Source: Acanthosepion pharaonis (taxonomy: Eukaryota > Mollusca > Cephalopoda > Sepiida > Sepiidae). From it: a stretch of DNA of 64,000 nt. Position 1 is the first letter of the stretch, and each line of letters starts with the position of its first letter. The position numbers and the translations under genes are program-made. The DNA is taken from the NCBI GenBank assembly GCA_903632075.3, contig CAHIKZ030000956.1, positions 62,001-126,000 on the forward strand. Direction: 5' to 3'. Positions 21,520 to 33,314 of the stretch are shown here, one piece after another. A model generated the notes under the pieces. That model was not told where the DNA came from, did no database searches, and was given only the letters and a program-made list of their open reading frames with translations.

Positions 21520-21520
<1 letters not shown>
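20766..21520. other. (TA)n then unrecognised sequence
   Basis: 20767-20800 is a TA array. 20801-21520 holds AT-rich sequence with scattered CA-rich stretches; no gene seen. Confidence 0.5.
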
Positions 21521-21521
<1 letters not shown>

Positions 21522-21564
<43 letters not shown>

Positions 21565-21592
21565 GTGTGTGTGTCTGTGTGTGTGTATATAT
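21522..21592. repeat. (ATCT)n(GT)n microsatellite
   Basis: Compound tetranucleotide and dinucleotide array. Confidence 0.95.
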
Positions 21593-21675
21593 ATCAGGTA
21601 GATTGCTCTTTTTAACATTGTGCACTTATTTTTTTTTTTACAATGTCGTAATAATTTTAGGCCTATTAAGTTTAA

Positions 21676-21679
<4 letters not shown>

Positions 21680-21742
<63 letters not shown>
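21680..21742. repeat. (TA)n(GA)n microsatellite
   Basis: TA array joined to a GA array. Confidence 0.95.
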
Positions 21743-21743
<1 letters not shown>

Positions 21744-21754
21744 AAAGAAAGAAA

Positions 21755-21965
21755 TAGAGGGACACGGTGGATTGCGGATCGGGTTGAGGAATCGGAGAGC
21801 CGAGTTCGATTTCCAGTCGAGTTCATTACATTCACTTACGTATGAATCTAACTCTTCTCTCCCCCATCTATGGATAAATAGTAGGGCAGACTGGGTTCTA
21901 TAGCCTTGGGTGGCAGCCGGTCTAGCAGAAGGAGAACTCTGAATTCAAAACCTGCAGAATGTTGT
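21755..21965 (+). repeat. SINE A2 copy
   Basis: tRNA-like head (GACACGGTGGATTGCGG, then GAGTTCGATTTCCAGTCG), A body, and the variant tail with TGGCAGCCGGTCTAGCAGAA. Confidence 0.75.
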
Positions 21966-22005
21966 TTGGGGAACTTGTGGCATGTTTTGCACCAGTTCTC
22001 TGTAT

Positions 22006-22125
22006 GAACATCGAAGTCAACACGCATATGCAGCAGGCTGTTTCATGTTGGACGCAATCTTTAGGCCTGACGATTGCGTCCAACATGAAACAGCCTATCA
22101 CCTCTGAGTGTTGACTTCAATGTTC
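22006..22125. repeat. Family E hairpin, 25-bp perfect core
   Basis: Arms 22035-22059 and 22072-22096 are perfect complements; outer arms (GTCAACAC at 22016-22023, GTGTTGAC at 22108-22115) extend it. A related hairpin is at 49566-49654, and a partial relative near 45740-45835. Confidence 0.92.
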
Positions 22126-22211
22126 ATTTTTATATTTATATTTACATACGCTCTATCTCTAATATTGAGCACTTTATCCCATAAATATAGCACACCTTAA
22201 ACCTATATTTC

Positions 22212-22217
<6 letters not shown>

Positions 22218-22264
<47 letters not shown>
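22218..22264. repeat. (TA)n microsatellite
   Basis: Pure TA array 3' of family E. Confidence 0.95.
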
Positions 22265-22270
<6 letters not shown>

Positions 22271-22299
22271 TGCAAGAAATGGATATGAGAGGAAAGCGT

Positions 22300-22540
22300 T
22301 TAGCATGAGGTTTTAATTAAAATTCGATATGGTCACCAGATTTCGTACCAGCATCTGAAGCCTCCCAGGAATCGTGTCAAATGATTTCACCTGGAATTCT
22401 TGTGATATGGAAGATATAACTTCTTGTATTTGTCCTTCAAGTTGTTCTCTTGGTCTGTTATAGTTGACTTGCTCTTTTATCCAACCCCAAAGTCACACCC
22501 TCCAAAGTTACAGGGAGTTAAGTCAGGACTCCTGGCTGAC
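22300..22540 (-). pseudogene. DDE transposase C-terminal fragment
   Basis: Minus-strand frames give TLGLDKRASQL-like and, after a shift, QEFQVKSFDTIPGRLQ-like content, as in the C-terminal region of mariner-like DDE transposases downstream of the 'SPDLTP-DFFLWG' box. That box itself is degraded here, and stops are present. Confidence 0.5.
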
Positions 22541-22884
22541 TGCTCATACATAAAATAGGGCGTTACTTTTCAATCACCTTCTCTTTCTATTTTTTTAAAG
22601 AAGTAATGGATTTTTTTTTATCGATCCGACAGATTATATCAATTTAAACGTTATTTTTAGTGGATACTCATATTTGAGTAGACGTTCATCTTTTTTTAAA
22701 CAATATATTTATTTATTTTCGTTTACCGGTCGGAATATTCGAGAGGTTTTATTAAAGAAAATTATGCGCTCCCTTCCAGGGGAACGCTGGTTCGAATCCT
22801 GCCGGAAAGTGCATATTTTTCTTAAAGAAAATTTCTTGAATATTCAGGCCTCTAGACTAGGGTATAAATATATGTATATACGTA
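22541..22884. other. tRNA-like box B relic, otherwise unrecognised
   Basis: GGTTCGAATCCTGCCGG at about 22789-22805 and flanking AAAGAAAAT inverted pieces suggest another tRNA-derived repeat. The rest shows nothing. Confidence 0.4.
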
Positions 22885-23140
22885 TATACATTATAGAATA
22901 GACAAAGTCCGACAATTATTTAAGACATTTTTTATGTTTATACGTTCTTTTTATAGATACAAATATTTAAGTAAATGCTCTGTTTATAATAAACAGTATT
23001 AACAAACATTTACCGGCCTGAATGTCCGAGAAATTTTCATAGAAAATATTCGTCCTCCGACAGGAATCGAACCTGTATTCTATACGGAACCGTCATTTAG
23101 CCTGGCGTACCTTAACGGGTTGGGCCACAGAGAAGAGAAA
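22885..23140 (-). repeat. Family D copy
   Basis: Minus-strand counterpart of 19905-20105 with the same tRNA-like head (complement of GGTTCGATTCCTGTCGG near 23058-23074) and the same tail. The anticodon-loop sequence GGCTAAA is conserved between both copies. Confidence 0.78.
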
Positions 23141-23157
23141 AGAATTTCGAAGATTAT

Positions 23158-23260
23158 CATGACGTCATGATGATGTCATCACCTTTGAAACTGCGACTTC
23201 GGTCGAAAACATTCAATGGCGTCGGCTTCATCAAGTTGCCATGATGACGTCATCACCTTC
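23158..23260. promoter_or_regulatory. Two TGACGTCA palindromes in a short duplication
   Basis: TGACGTCA occurs at 23160-23167 and 23245-23252, each inside a similar ATGATGACGTCATCACCTT-like context. This octamer is the cAMP-response element consensus, but no gene lies nearby, so regulatory function is unsupported. Confidence 0.35.
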
Positions 23261-23426
23261 GATCAGCGCCTTCGACCACAAAAGAATTTCGCATATCACG
23301 TGACCTACCACCTTCGAAAAAAAATTCTCTTCACAGGCACAGGTCTATTAGCAAGAGGCACTTATGGCAACAGCTATTCATCAAAGACACTGGTATTCTA
23401 CTCTATTCTAAAACAGTTATTGTATC

Positions 23427-23512
23427 AGCTATGTTAGACAGACATGCCCCCAACAGATGGGGCAGTAACGGTACAGCCCCCTCTGTAGGGGTCATGTCTG
23501 TCTAACATAGCT
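23427..23512. repeat. Hairpin with about 24-bp arms
   Basis: Arms 23427-23450 and 23488-23512 are near-perfect complements (AGCTATGTTAGACAGACATG). Confidence 0.92.
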
Positions 23513-24123
23513 ATATGGAGAATTGTGTTTAAAAACAGTAAAATTAAATTGATTAATTCCAAATTGAAATCAGGTTTTAATGAATGTAACTGTCAGAGGT
23601 ATGGAATGTGGAATCGGCCAATCAACATTAAGTTATTGCCTCATCTACTTCGTTAATCTTTGCCAAATGCCGGTGAATTAATCTACATTTTCCAACGAGG
23701 TAATGGTTAAAGAGCAGCCTAGACTGGGCTCTCTAAACAATTGGTGGCTGTCAGTCGTGGAGGGGAGAACATTTGAATTCTGAATCGTATAGAAGGCAAA
23801 AACGTCATGGACATTTTCCCGATGATAACGAAAAGGACACTGTGGAGAGACATGATCGTTAACGTCATGAAAGGACATGGTATTAAAAAAAATGACCCAT
23901 CTCCTGTTTGAGATTCCACTCTCCTATTTGGGGACGCAACATAGGCGCCAGCGGGTCATAGATTACGTCTTGCATTTTCGACTGACGCCCGACATTTTTA
24001 TTTTTAACGCCACGATTCTAAGATGGATGAAAGAAGATATGATTGTTGCTATGTAGACAAAATTTATGTTGTAAATGGGTTTCTTTCTAAGTAATTAAAT
24101 AACAATTACGCAAAAAATAATAT

Positions 24124-24128
<5 letters not shown>
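23513..24128. other. No feature seen
   Basis: No recognisable gene or repeat. Confidence 0.35.

Positions 24129-24160
<32 letters not shown>
24129..24160. repeat. (TA)n microsatellite
   Basis: Pure TA array. Confidence 0.95.
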
Positions 24161-24164
<4 letters not shown>

Positions 24165-24529
24165 TGTGGGTGTGAAGGGATCCAGCATTAACTGCGTATT
24201 CTGTAATTATCAGCCAAGCCCAGAAAAATAGAATTCGAAAGTATTACTTAATGGTCCCAAAAGGCATGAGAAGCGATGTTGGCGATTCCAGTCTTCAAAA
24301 GAAAAATCCATCAAGTGCTTCCTTTAAGTGAAATGTCAAAGTTCCCGACATAACAAGAACAAAATATTCTGTGTTGAGATTGCTAAATATACGCTTTGTC
24401 ACATAAATTTTATTACAATATATTATTGTTACAATTATTCTATTTTGATTAATTGGTTTGTTTAAAGTCAAATCAACTTCTTATAGGCCATTTGATGCTG
24501 AAATTTAATTTTCTCTGGGGCTTGGAACT
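24161..24529. other. No feature seen
   Basis: Unrecognised; 24480-24529 weakly resembles LINE/SINE A tail sequence. Confidence 0.35.
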
Positions 24530-25110
24530 AATAAAAATATATATGTTATTCTGCTTTCACAATAGAATACATGGTAGATGATACTCAGCTTTTTGTGCAT
24601 ATACATGTTTGTGTGGACATAATTACTAGAGGCGTTGATATGTGTGTGTTATGTTGTAGTTTTGTTGAAGTTATATTTTGGAATACAGTTTGATATAAGA
24701 AAATTGTAGGATATTATATGAATTAATCAAATGTCATGAAAGAGTTGGTTGTTTGGAAGTATTTTAAACTGATTTGGATGGAGTTGTTACAATTTTTTAG
24801 TATGTGTATATTGTTGCTAATTTTACTATAAATATGTATTATTATTAATTTCTATACATAAAAATGGACTCCAAGTATTTTTACTTTTAAAATATATTTT
24901 TATACTTTCATAGTGTCTTGTTTTTGTTTGGGGTTTCACTATTTGCCGACATTTGCCTAACAGTTGTTACCACCCCAGGTCAAGGTGGACCTTGGAGCAA
25001 CAGCAATTAAGTTGTTGTTTCACGATCCTCAAAACGACCAATTTCCAGATCACAGGCCTTGCTGTCGGATGGTAGTTTATGGTCATACTCAGGACTAGGT
25101 TCTGTTTTAT
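24530..25110 (+). repeat. Shared 235-bp repeat followed by family B
   Basis: 24530-24765 matches 5576-5810; 24940-25110 matches the family B 3' part. The same order as at 5576-6400 indicates one longer element. Confidence 0.65.
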
Positions 25111-26034
25111 TATTAGTTACTGTTGTTAATCGCTTATTGTGCCTAATAAGATCTACGGTAAGAACGAATTTTATTTCCGTCACATAACTTTTATTACAAT
25201 ATATTGTTATAATTGTTCTATTTATTATTTATTTAGTTATTATTTTTAATAACTATAGCTGAAAAAATCTAATATAAAAATTTGAAATGTTTATTTAAAA
25301 AAAATTGTATTTTTTCTAAGAAACCAGAAAAAAATACTTTTCTTACATTTTAAACTTGAACACTTACAATGTAAATAAAATTCTTTTATTTCTAAAAGAA
25401 AAAAGGTAACACATTTTTAAGAACTGTAATTTTTTAAAAGAAGACAATAATTTGAACTTATCGAAGAATTGTTTCGTCTCGACTATTTTAAGGTCGAAAT
25501 TTAACGCCGTGCCTAACTATTTTGTAGTTTGTGTAATTTGATGTTATTAAAGTAAAATTTTGTTATTTGTTTCTTTTCAAAATTCATTTTGAGTAAGTTG
25601 TCTTTTTTCGTTATGGCCTCAGAAAAGTCCTTTTAGAAAAAGATAAGATTATTTGAAGCCTTAATCTTTCTTGTTATTTTACCTACTTTTGCTTAATCTA
25701 CATTTGCTGCATAATGGTAATCTTAAAGCCGGTGGATTTAAAATTTTAGGTAATCCCCCTCTAAAAAACGAGATGCCTTTCACAATAAATAGTTTCAGCA
25801 TTTTAGCTTAGTAGGTGTTAATTAAACCAAAGAAAGTAGGAAAGTTACTAATTATTAGATCCAGAGTTTAAAGTTTTTGCTCCAGTGTATATATTATGCC
25901 AAAAGACCTTGAAAGACGTGAAGATAATTCTCCCGTGACGTAATCTTCTTCAGTCTATGTTATGCAACAATAGCAGATAAAGTATATACAGACAGCAAAA
26001 CATAATTGTAAATATGATCATTATCAAATAATCC
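25111..26034. other. AT-rich, no feature seen
   Basis: No ORF, repeat or RNA-like motif noticed. Confidence 0.4.
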
Positions 26035-26765
26035 AGATATTGAGATTTGGATTGAAGTGGACAAGGATTAAAAGGCCTAGGGATTCTTAGTGAATGATCG
26101 AGATATTGCGTTTTGGGATGACAGTGGACAAAGATTAAGACGCCAAGGGATCCTTACTGAATGATCGAGATATTAGATTTTTGGGATGACAGTGGACAAG
26201 GATTAAGAAGCTTAGGGATCCTTACTGAATGATCGAGATATTGATTTTGGGATGACAGTGGACAACAAGAGGCTAAGGATCCTTTGAATGATCGAGATAT
26301 TGATTTTGGGATGAGTCAAAGATTAAGACGCCTAGAGATTACTGAATGATCGAGTTATTAGATTTTTGGGATTGGACAAGGATTTAGAAGCTTAGGGATT
26401 TACTGAATGATCGAGATATTGATTTTGGGGATGACGGTGGACAAGGATTAAGAAGCTTAGGGATCCTTACTGAATGATCGAGATATTGATTTTTGGGATG
26501 ACAGTGGACAAGGATTAAGAGGCCTAGGGATCCTTACTGAATGATCGAGATATTGCGTTTTGGGATGATGGACAAAGATTAAGGACGCCAAGGATACTGA
26601 ATGATCGAGTTATGATTTTTGGGGACATGGACAAGGATTAGAAGCTTAGGGATCCTTACTGAATTCGAGATATTGATTTTTGGGATGACAGTGGACAAAT
26701 TCTGAGGATCCTTACTGAATGATCGAGATATTGCGTTTTGGGATGACAGAGGACAAGGATTAATA
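26035..26765. repeat. Minisatellite of about 60-67 bp, about 11 copies
   Basis: Units contain TGAATGATCGAGATATTG, GGGATGACAGTGGACAAGG and TAGGGATCCTTAC; small deletions make the period uneven. Confidence 0.93.
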
Positions 26766-27139
26766 GTATGATGGACATATAAGAAGCCAATCTATTTATC
26801 ATAACTAATTCTTACAAGAGAAGCTATGGCTGTTATGTTATCCATAATGCCGACCATTGCACCCAATAAGAGAAACGTTTCAGCCAACTGTCTCTTATCA
26901 AATTCTTAATGGAGAAATTCTGAGTGGAACCTGACACCACATTAAACGTCTCTGACGCCAAAGGAAGGGCTAAAATCATAACGAATACAAGACAACATCA
27001 ATCATATCACCAATCATGTCTTTTGGGGTTCTTTATACATTTTTAATTCCTCTAAAATACAGAAATTAAGGAATGACTTCTTTAATGATTTTTCTTCTTA
27101 AAATTGTTTTGCAACGTTTGTTTATTCGATCTTTCATCG
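26766..27139. other. No feature seen
   Basis: No recognisable content. Confidence 0.35.
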
Positions 27140-27354
27140 TTTTTTATTTCTGTCTTTTTTTCATTTCCTTGTTCCATTCTTTTTCTTTCTTTCTTTTTTC
27201 TTTCTTTCTTTTTCTCAGTCTGTCTTTTTCATCTCTTTTCTACCTTTCTATTATAATTTGTTTTATTGTTTCTTTTCTAATATGTTTTTCGTTTTGTCAA
27301 CGTTCTTTCTTTTTGCTACATTTTTCTTTCTTTCTTTCTTTCTTTCTTTCTTTT

Positions 27355-27394
<40 letters not shown>

Positions 27395-27507
27395 TTTTTG
27401 TTCGCTGTTTTTATCATTCTTTCTTGTTCAGCCCTTTTTTCTTTCGGTCTTCGTTTTTACATTTTTCTTTGTTCCATCCTTCATTTTTTCCACCCGTCAT
27501 TTTATGC

Positions 27508-27561
<54 letters not shown>

Positions 27562-27600
27562 ACGTATTTTTTTTCTTTTCTTTTTATCATTCTTCTTCAT
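27140..27600. repeat. (CTTT)n-rich pyrimidine tract
   Basis: Long pyrimidine tract with pure CTTT blocks near 27325-27393 and 27509-27560. Overlapping open frames rich in F, S and L are composition artefacts. Confidence 0.95.
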
Positions 27601-27735
27601 AAAGGAAGCTGCATAATTCGGCACTCTGGTCATCAATAACATCAAATATACTTCACTTCACAACATGTCGTTAAGGTATAAAAATTCAGTTTGAAAGTTC
27701 GTTCTTCCTGGATCTTATTTTTCATTTCCTGTTAA

Positions 27736-28206
27736 TGCAATGTTACAAGGCACCGAATTTGCGACGTTACAAGACAACGTATTTGAACGTGTTACAATGT
27801 TTCGTATTTGAAATTGTTACTCGCCAAAGTATATGCAGCGTTATAGGCTAACGTAAATGTGACGTTACAAGGCGCCGAATTTGCGACGTTACAGGGAAAC
27901 ATATTTGAAATGTTAATCGATAACGCATTCGCGACATTAGAAGCATTTGAAATGATTGAAGGTAAAATATTTTAAATGTTACAAGGCAACGCATTCGTAA
28001 CGTTACAATGCAGAGTCTTTGCAACGTTACAAAGCAAAGTATTTGGAACATTACAAATCAACATATCTGCGACTTTAAAAAGCAGCATATTTGAAATATT
28101 ATAAGACGTCGTATTCGAAACGTTACAAGGCGACGTATTCATAATGTTATAAGGCTACGTATTTGTAACGTTACAAGGCGACGTATTTGTAACGTTATAA
28201 GGTAAC
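27736..28206. repeat. 24-bp minisatellite, about 20 diverged copies
   Basis: Unit close to CGTTACAAGGCAACGTATTTG plus a few variable bases. The 24-bp period keeps frame, which explains the repetitive open frame on the minus strand at 27848-28051. Confidence 0.93.
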
Positions 28207-30084
28207 GCTGCGGACAGGTTGTTGGGTGTTTATAAAAAATTGGCAAAGTTAATGGTGTAGTAACGTCATTTTCTTAGCGAAGACATCATAGAATTAAAAA
28301 AAAAAACAAAAACAGTTTACTGAATGCTCTGACTAAAGAAGTCGCGTTGCGCAGATTGAGAGAAAATTCTTATCGAACTGGAGACTTTTTGTCGGGGAGG
28401 AATTTTCTATTCAGTTGATTTTGCGTCTTCAAGCAATAAAGAGAATTCTTTCAGAAAAGAACATAACACAAATGTTATAGACAAAGCAATCCAACCGTTT
28501 CAAAAACAAAGAAATTTTAGATAATAATTTACGCGTACGAAAATATTCAAAGTTACGTTTTTCTTTAAAGCAATTCACCCCAAGGAAGGTGGGACTGCCA
28601 CTAGCATGCGAGGAGTTACAGAGGATTGAGAACAAGAGTAAAGAGGCGTGTTTAAGGAAAGGATGCAGAAAAGGACGGGGAACAAGCTCAGGGTCTCAGA
28701 TGTCGATTGACATTACACTTGAATATTTGAATATTATAGTAATCGGGGAAGCAGATAGGGGAAGGGAATTCGGCAGACGGGAAGTGCAGAAGAAGCTGTT
28801 TGAGTAGAAGAGACGGTTACATTTAACCGTTTCGACAGTGAAAGGGTGGAAGCGAGATGCCTGCCTAGTATTCTATGCAAGGACGGACGGTTGATTTATA
28901 GATTTAAAGGATGGACTTGAAGGAGGAGAAAAATACTTTCTGGCATGACATAGAGAACCAACTTTCCTTGCGGTAGATGAAGCTATTGATTCAATGTATT
29001 TGTTCTACCCCATGTCAGCGGACAGCGTGAGACTGAAACATTAATGTTTTTGGGTTGACGAATTAATGCTGAGTTACCAAATATATGGAGGGTGGCCTTG
29101 GTTGTATCTGACGGTCGAAACTGATAATTATCCAAACATTTATGAGAAAAAATAAAGTTGCTAGGACGTAAGCGAAGACTATTTTCTAAAGAAAGAAAAT
29201 GCTATGTCAATCCAGTTAATCAAACACGGAATTCCAAACTGAACTCCTTATTTAATCTAAGGAGGTAGCTTGTTCTGGTTCTACTTTCCATGTCTAAGGA
29301 TATCTGGTCATGTTCTTATTTTTAATCGTCGTTGGCGGAATTCGTTTTCAAGTATTGGAATGCGCATAGACATTTCCTTATATGTAAAATGAGTCCTATC
29401 GTGAGAAGAAGAAAAGTCTTTGAGCATGAAATCCTTGACAGCTAATTGTTTAAAGTGGTCCATAGGTCGCCACACCATGGAACACACTTCAGGTGTGTTG
29501 TGGAGTAATTTCACAGTGGAGGCTTGTATTTGTACTAAGTCGGTCCTAAAATAGGTTCGACGTACAAAACGTTAGGAACTTGATATAATAGGTATGACGC
29601 AGAGTAATCTAGTTGTGGTCGCTGATACTTTAGTATCCAACTAACGGTCGTCCGGCATCAACTGACTGACCAACTGACTCTCTCGTTTGACTACTCCTAC
29701 TTATAGGTGGAAGAGTCTATTAACTATTCCACTATAACAAGGTGACACCATCCGCTGTGGCAAACCAGCACTTGACTAGCATTTCATGATGACAGCAAAC
29801 CAGCACTTGACTAGCATTTCATGATGACAGCTTCCATCAGGCTGCCGACTTGTTCTCGTACGAAGAACGTCGCCTTGACCGCCGGGCGTCGGGTCGTGCT
29901 TAGTCTCGTCTCTTCCCTGAATCCTTACCGCCATGGTTGACTCTACTGGAAGACGGGGCTCCCGACGGCATTGCATTTAGGTTCTTCGAGACGCGCAATA
30001 CTGTTCAGTTATTACTCACACTGTTTACACACTGACCAACCCATTGAACTCACTAACTAAATCACCAATTTCACGAACCAGACC
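28207..30084. other. Mostly unrecognised; one short tandem duplication
   Basis: Open frames at 28589-28807 (+) and 29308-29514 (-) have no recognisable domain. A perfect 35-bp duplication lies at 29761-29795 and 29796-29830. 29830-29990 is GC-richer without a recognisable product. Confidence 0.4.
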
Positions 30085-30190
30085 AACATACACCTGATAA
30101 AGGCCGGTATGATAACAACAAAGATGAGGACAATAGTCCGCATATAAAAAGTGTAATAATAACTTCATCCCAGAAATTCAGACATAAACC
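30085..30190 (+). repeat. SINE C tail fragment
   Basis: GATGAGGACAATAGTCCG and a diverged constant end (CATCCCAGAAATTCAGACAT). Confidence 0.75.
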
Positions 30191-31429
30191 TCATAATAAG
30201 TCTCGCGTAATCTCGGTAACTCTCGTCTGTTTCTCCCGATAATTGACTCTTGTGAGAACTATCACTCCTGGGATCAAATGAGCATTTAAGTACTTCCATT
30301 TTCTCTTTAGGATCATAGATATATAATATATATTGCCTTAATAATCACCTCCTGTTACACTTACATTTCTTTGGGTGATGGGAATGATACCAAAAGTATT
30401 TATAAAGGTAAAAGAGTGTAAAGGGAACAGAGCAACCTATTATTGCTCATCCATTAGTGATAATGAGAATTTTACAATTTACAGTTGCCGGAAACTAAAG
30501 TAATATACTGGCCAAACAGTAGGAGCAAAAGAGTGGTAACTTGTTATTCGTGAGATATATCCTTTTCAAGAAACTTTTATGAGTTGTATTTTTTACTTTA
30601 ATTTGATGGATTCGATTACAGTCTGAAAATTAGTAAATTTGGTGTGCTTTCATTGGTAAAAAAAGGTTTTTGCCACGTCGCATGGGTACATTTATGTGCG
30701 TTTATAAATGTAGTTTAGATCAGATTAAAACATATGACAAAATGGGGTCTGGATTTAACTTGTTAGAAAGAATGTGATTGGATGGTAAATAGGAATTTTT
30801 GGATGTTTTTAAGTTCCACCTGTACAAGAGATGATATTTAAGATTCCATCCTATTCTAAATTAAGTTTTTGGTCGCTTTTTTTGCGCCACATTTGTAACA
30901 TAGTGAAGAGAGATATCATGCAGTAAAATCAGCTGTTGACTTCTTTGCTCAGAAAATATGTTTGCTGTTCAAATCCGACATCAATCGAGTTAATCACTTA
31001 TTGCAGTGACCAAATGATCGCACGTCGTAAATAATTCCCTTTGAATTCCGCCAAATACAAAGAACATTTTCTCCCTGCCAGAGCCCAGTCGAATCTCAGG
31101 TATTAGCCAATCAGCGTGAAGCATTTCGCGTTGGCTAGTTCCTATAAAAAATATCAGACGATCATCGTGGAAATGGCGATCGAGAAATGCGAGAAATATT
31201 TTGGGCAAATAGAAAAACAATATTTTTGTTCACCCAATACAAAGCCCAAGGGCCACTCAAGGTAGAGGGTTACTGTATGGATTTGTAATAGCATAAGAAA
31301 GGGCTAGATAACAGGAAAGATAGTCAGCTAATTCTAGACTTGAAGAGGTCAAAATTTAACGAATAAGATTTCAGAGTTCAGGCGGAGACGTTAGGAGTAT
31401 AGAGTTGAAGTAGATTTTAGAAGGAATCG
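30191..31429. other. No feature seen
   Basis: An open frame at 30990-31220 (-) has no recognisable domain. 31225-31260 matches a short repeat at about 8058-8095. Confidence 0.35.
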
Positions 31430-31690
31430 GAAACTAAACACAAAACAATGAACCTACTTCTGTTCAAAAGACCGGGACGAGTGTGAACTGGACAATAGGC
31501 AAACCTATCTACTCCTATTAGGAGAGGAAAAAAATACTGAATAAAACACTGGACACTTCAGAAGTACAGAGTTGAAGAAACCGGAAATCCAATTCTAAAC
31601 AGGAAACAAGGGATAAACCTCTACTCCCGGGCAAAACATCGTGGAGGTGTATGAACCGGACGATAGTCGAGCCTATCTACTCCTAAGAAT
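31430..31690 (-). repeat. Two tandem segments resembling the LINE 5' region
   Basis: On the minus strand, GGAGTAGATAGG...CCGGTTCATACACCTCC-like and CTTGTTTCCTGTTTAGAA (31680 to 31560), then a second similar unit (31531 to 31440), align with 12983-13075 of the intact LINE (GGAGTAGGTAGACCC, CACCTTGTTTCCTGTCTAAG). Confidence 0.6.
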
Positions 31691-31939
31691 CCCTTAGAAC
31701 AATATAAAAAAATCCCGTAATATATTCTGTTTAGGTTGAGAGGGTGAAGGTTTTCATTATTAGAGATACGAATATCATTGTTTTGGATTCTCACAATGAA
31801 TCCATTTCTCAGTGATTGTCTGTTCGAAAAATAACATTTTTTTTGTGTGTCAAGGATGAAGAAAGGCGACAAAATGTTTAAAACGTTTGACAGTTTTTCG
31901 TTTTCATAAGTTTACGGGAACAGATGCCACGTAACAGTT
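31691..31939. other. No feature seen
   Basis: Unrecognised; a small inverted repeat lies near 31922-31980. Confidence 0.35.
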
Positions 31940-32600
31940 CAGTATTATTTGGTAACAAAGAACACTGAACTGTTTCGTGACATCTGTTCTTCTTTACGGC
32001 GAAGAATGTTGGACGATTTCCTCAAAGATGAAGAAGAGACTCGAGGCGACAGAGATGTGTTTCTACAGAAAGATGCTAAAGATATCATGAACCGAGCATA
32101 TGAGGAACGATGAGATGTTAGAGAGAGGTTGCAAACAAGGAGGAGGCTTATACTTAACATCAGAAAAAGGCAGCTGAAGTTTCTTGGACACATAATGAGG
32201 AAGGAGGACCTGAAGAAATTGATACTCACGAGTCAAATAAAGGGAAAGAGAGACAAGGAAAAGCAGCGCGTGACATACCTGATGAGTATCTGTCTATATT
32301 TCTGAGATGAGGTATTATGTACACTATTTACATTATTTGGACTATTATCCTCATCTTTGTTGGAGAAGGCCGGAGCGTACAAAGGCCGAAACTTTGTGAT
32401 AAATATGGCAACAAAAATGAGGACAATAGTCCAAATAATATATACCTGACAAGCTTGAGCAAGTGGATGACAGAACGTGATCTGGGAGAGGAAGCAGAGG
32501 GAAGGGATTTGTTGAGAGCTGCAAGTGATAGAGGGAAATGGAGAGCCATGATCGCCTACGTCCTGAACGGACATGGCACATAAAAAGGAAGAAAGAAGTT
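31940..32600 (+). pseudogene. RTE-like LINE 3' end, interrupted
   Basis: Frames give SVLLYGEECWTISSKMKKRL-like, RKRQLKFLGHIMRKEDLKK-like and, after a SINE insertion, LSKWMTERDLGEEAEGRD and RGKWRAMIAYVLNGHGT (32451-32580). Same domain region as 16926-17542. Frameshifts and stops present. Confidence 0.8.
32283..32441 (-). mobile_element. SINE C fold-back insertion in RTE
   Basis: Flanked by ATACCTGA at 32275-32282 and 32442-32449; removing one copy restores the RTE sequence (TYLTSLSKWM). Inverted arms of about 29 bp (ATTATTTGGACTATT...) flank a short centre. Confidence 0.92.
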
Positions 32601-33150
32601 TATGGGAGGGGGGGGACACACTCCTAGTTTTTGATTTTTTTTTCGGCGAAAATAGCGAAATTGACTGATTTCACAAGCTATAAACAGTTTAATAAGCTGT
32701 CATGACACTGCTAAGATTTTTTTAACATTGAGCGTAATATGACGCTGAGAACTTCTCAATAAAATCTTTCGTTAAATAATAATGTAATATTTTTGCATAA
32801 TTGCCTAAATGACTCATTTTCATATCGACTTGTTTTGGCAGGTATTATTTCTGAATTTACCTTCACCCTAACCGCAACCCAAACTTATTCTGTTAGACGT
32901 AGGCTTGGTTTTATCCTGTATATTTCCACCTTCTATGTACTTTTCACCTTTTCTCACAGCCATAGAATAAAGTCTTAGCTATTAGGGTCTTGCGGGCGTC
33001 TGTTGATCACACCATGGCGTCTTATTCATTAGCTTGGGAACTTTTCATGCAATCATGGCCGCATAGCTTTAGAATAATGTAACAACACAGAAAGAATAAT
33101 TCATCACTATTTTTCCTGTTGTGAAATCACAGGTCAGAAGTGAAGAATAA

Positions 33151-33189
<39 letters not shown>

Positions 33190-33310
33190 TTTAACGCAGG
33201 TGATAATACAGTAGAAAAATATATGGAATTATTTATGTATAACATGTACATTTATCCCAGATATTTTAAACCTAAAAATTTGGGGCTCGTATTATATACA
33301 AGAACTTTTT
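32601..33310. other. Unrecognised; (ATT)n at 33151-33190
   Basis: No gene seen; one trinucleotide array. Confidence 0.5.
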
Positions 33311-33314
33311 TTGC

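Noticed and set aside
23160..23252. cAMP-response-element promoter
   Set aside because: Two TGACGTCA sites in a short duplicated segment with no gene in range.
24560..24620. YMVDDTQLF-like reading resembling an RT catalytic box in the shared repeat
   Set aside because: The other copy (5640-5680) does not keep it and no other RT motif surrounds it; probably chance.
27073..27639. 188-codon open frame in the CTTT tract
   Set aside because: Low-complexity F/S/L translation of a microsatellite; overlapping frames are equally open.
27848..28051. Repetitive open frame in the 24-bp minisatellite
   Set aside because: The 24-bp period preserves frame automatically; no other gene signal.
28589..28807. 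Possible host coding exon
   Set aside because: No recognisable domain, and I saw no convincing splice context or homologous copy.
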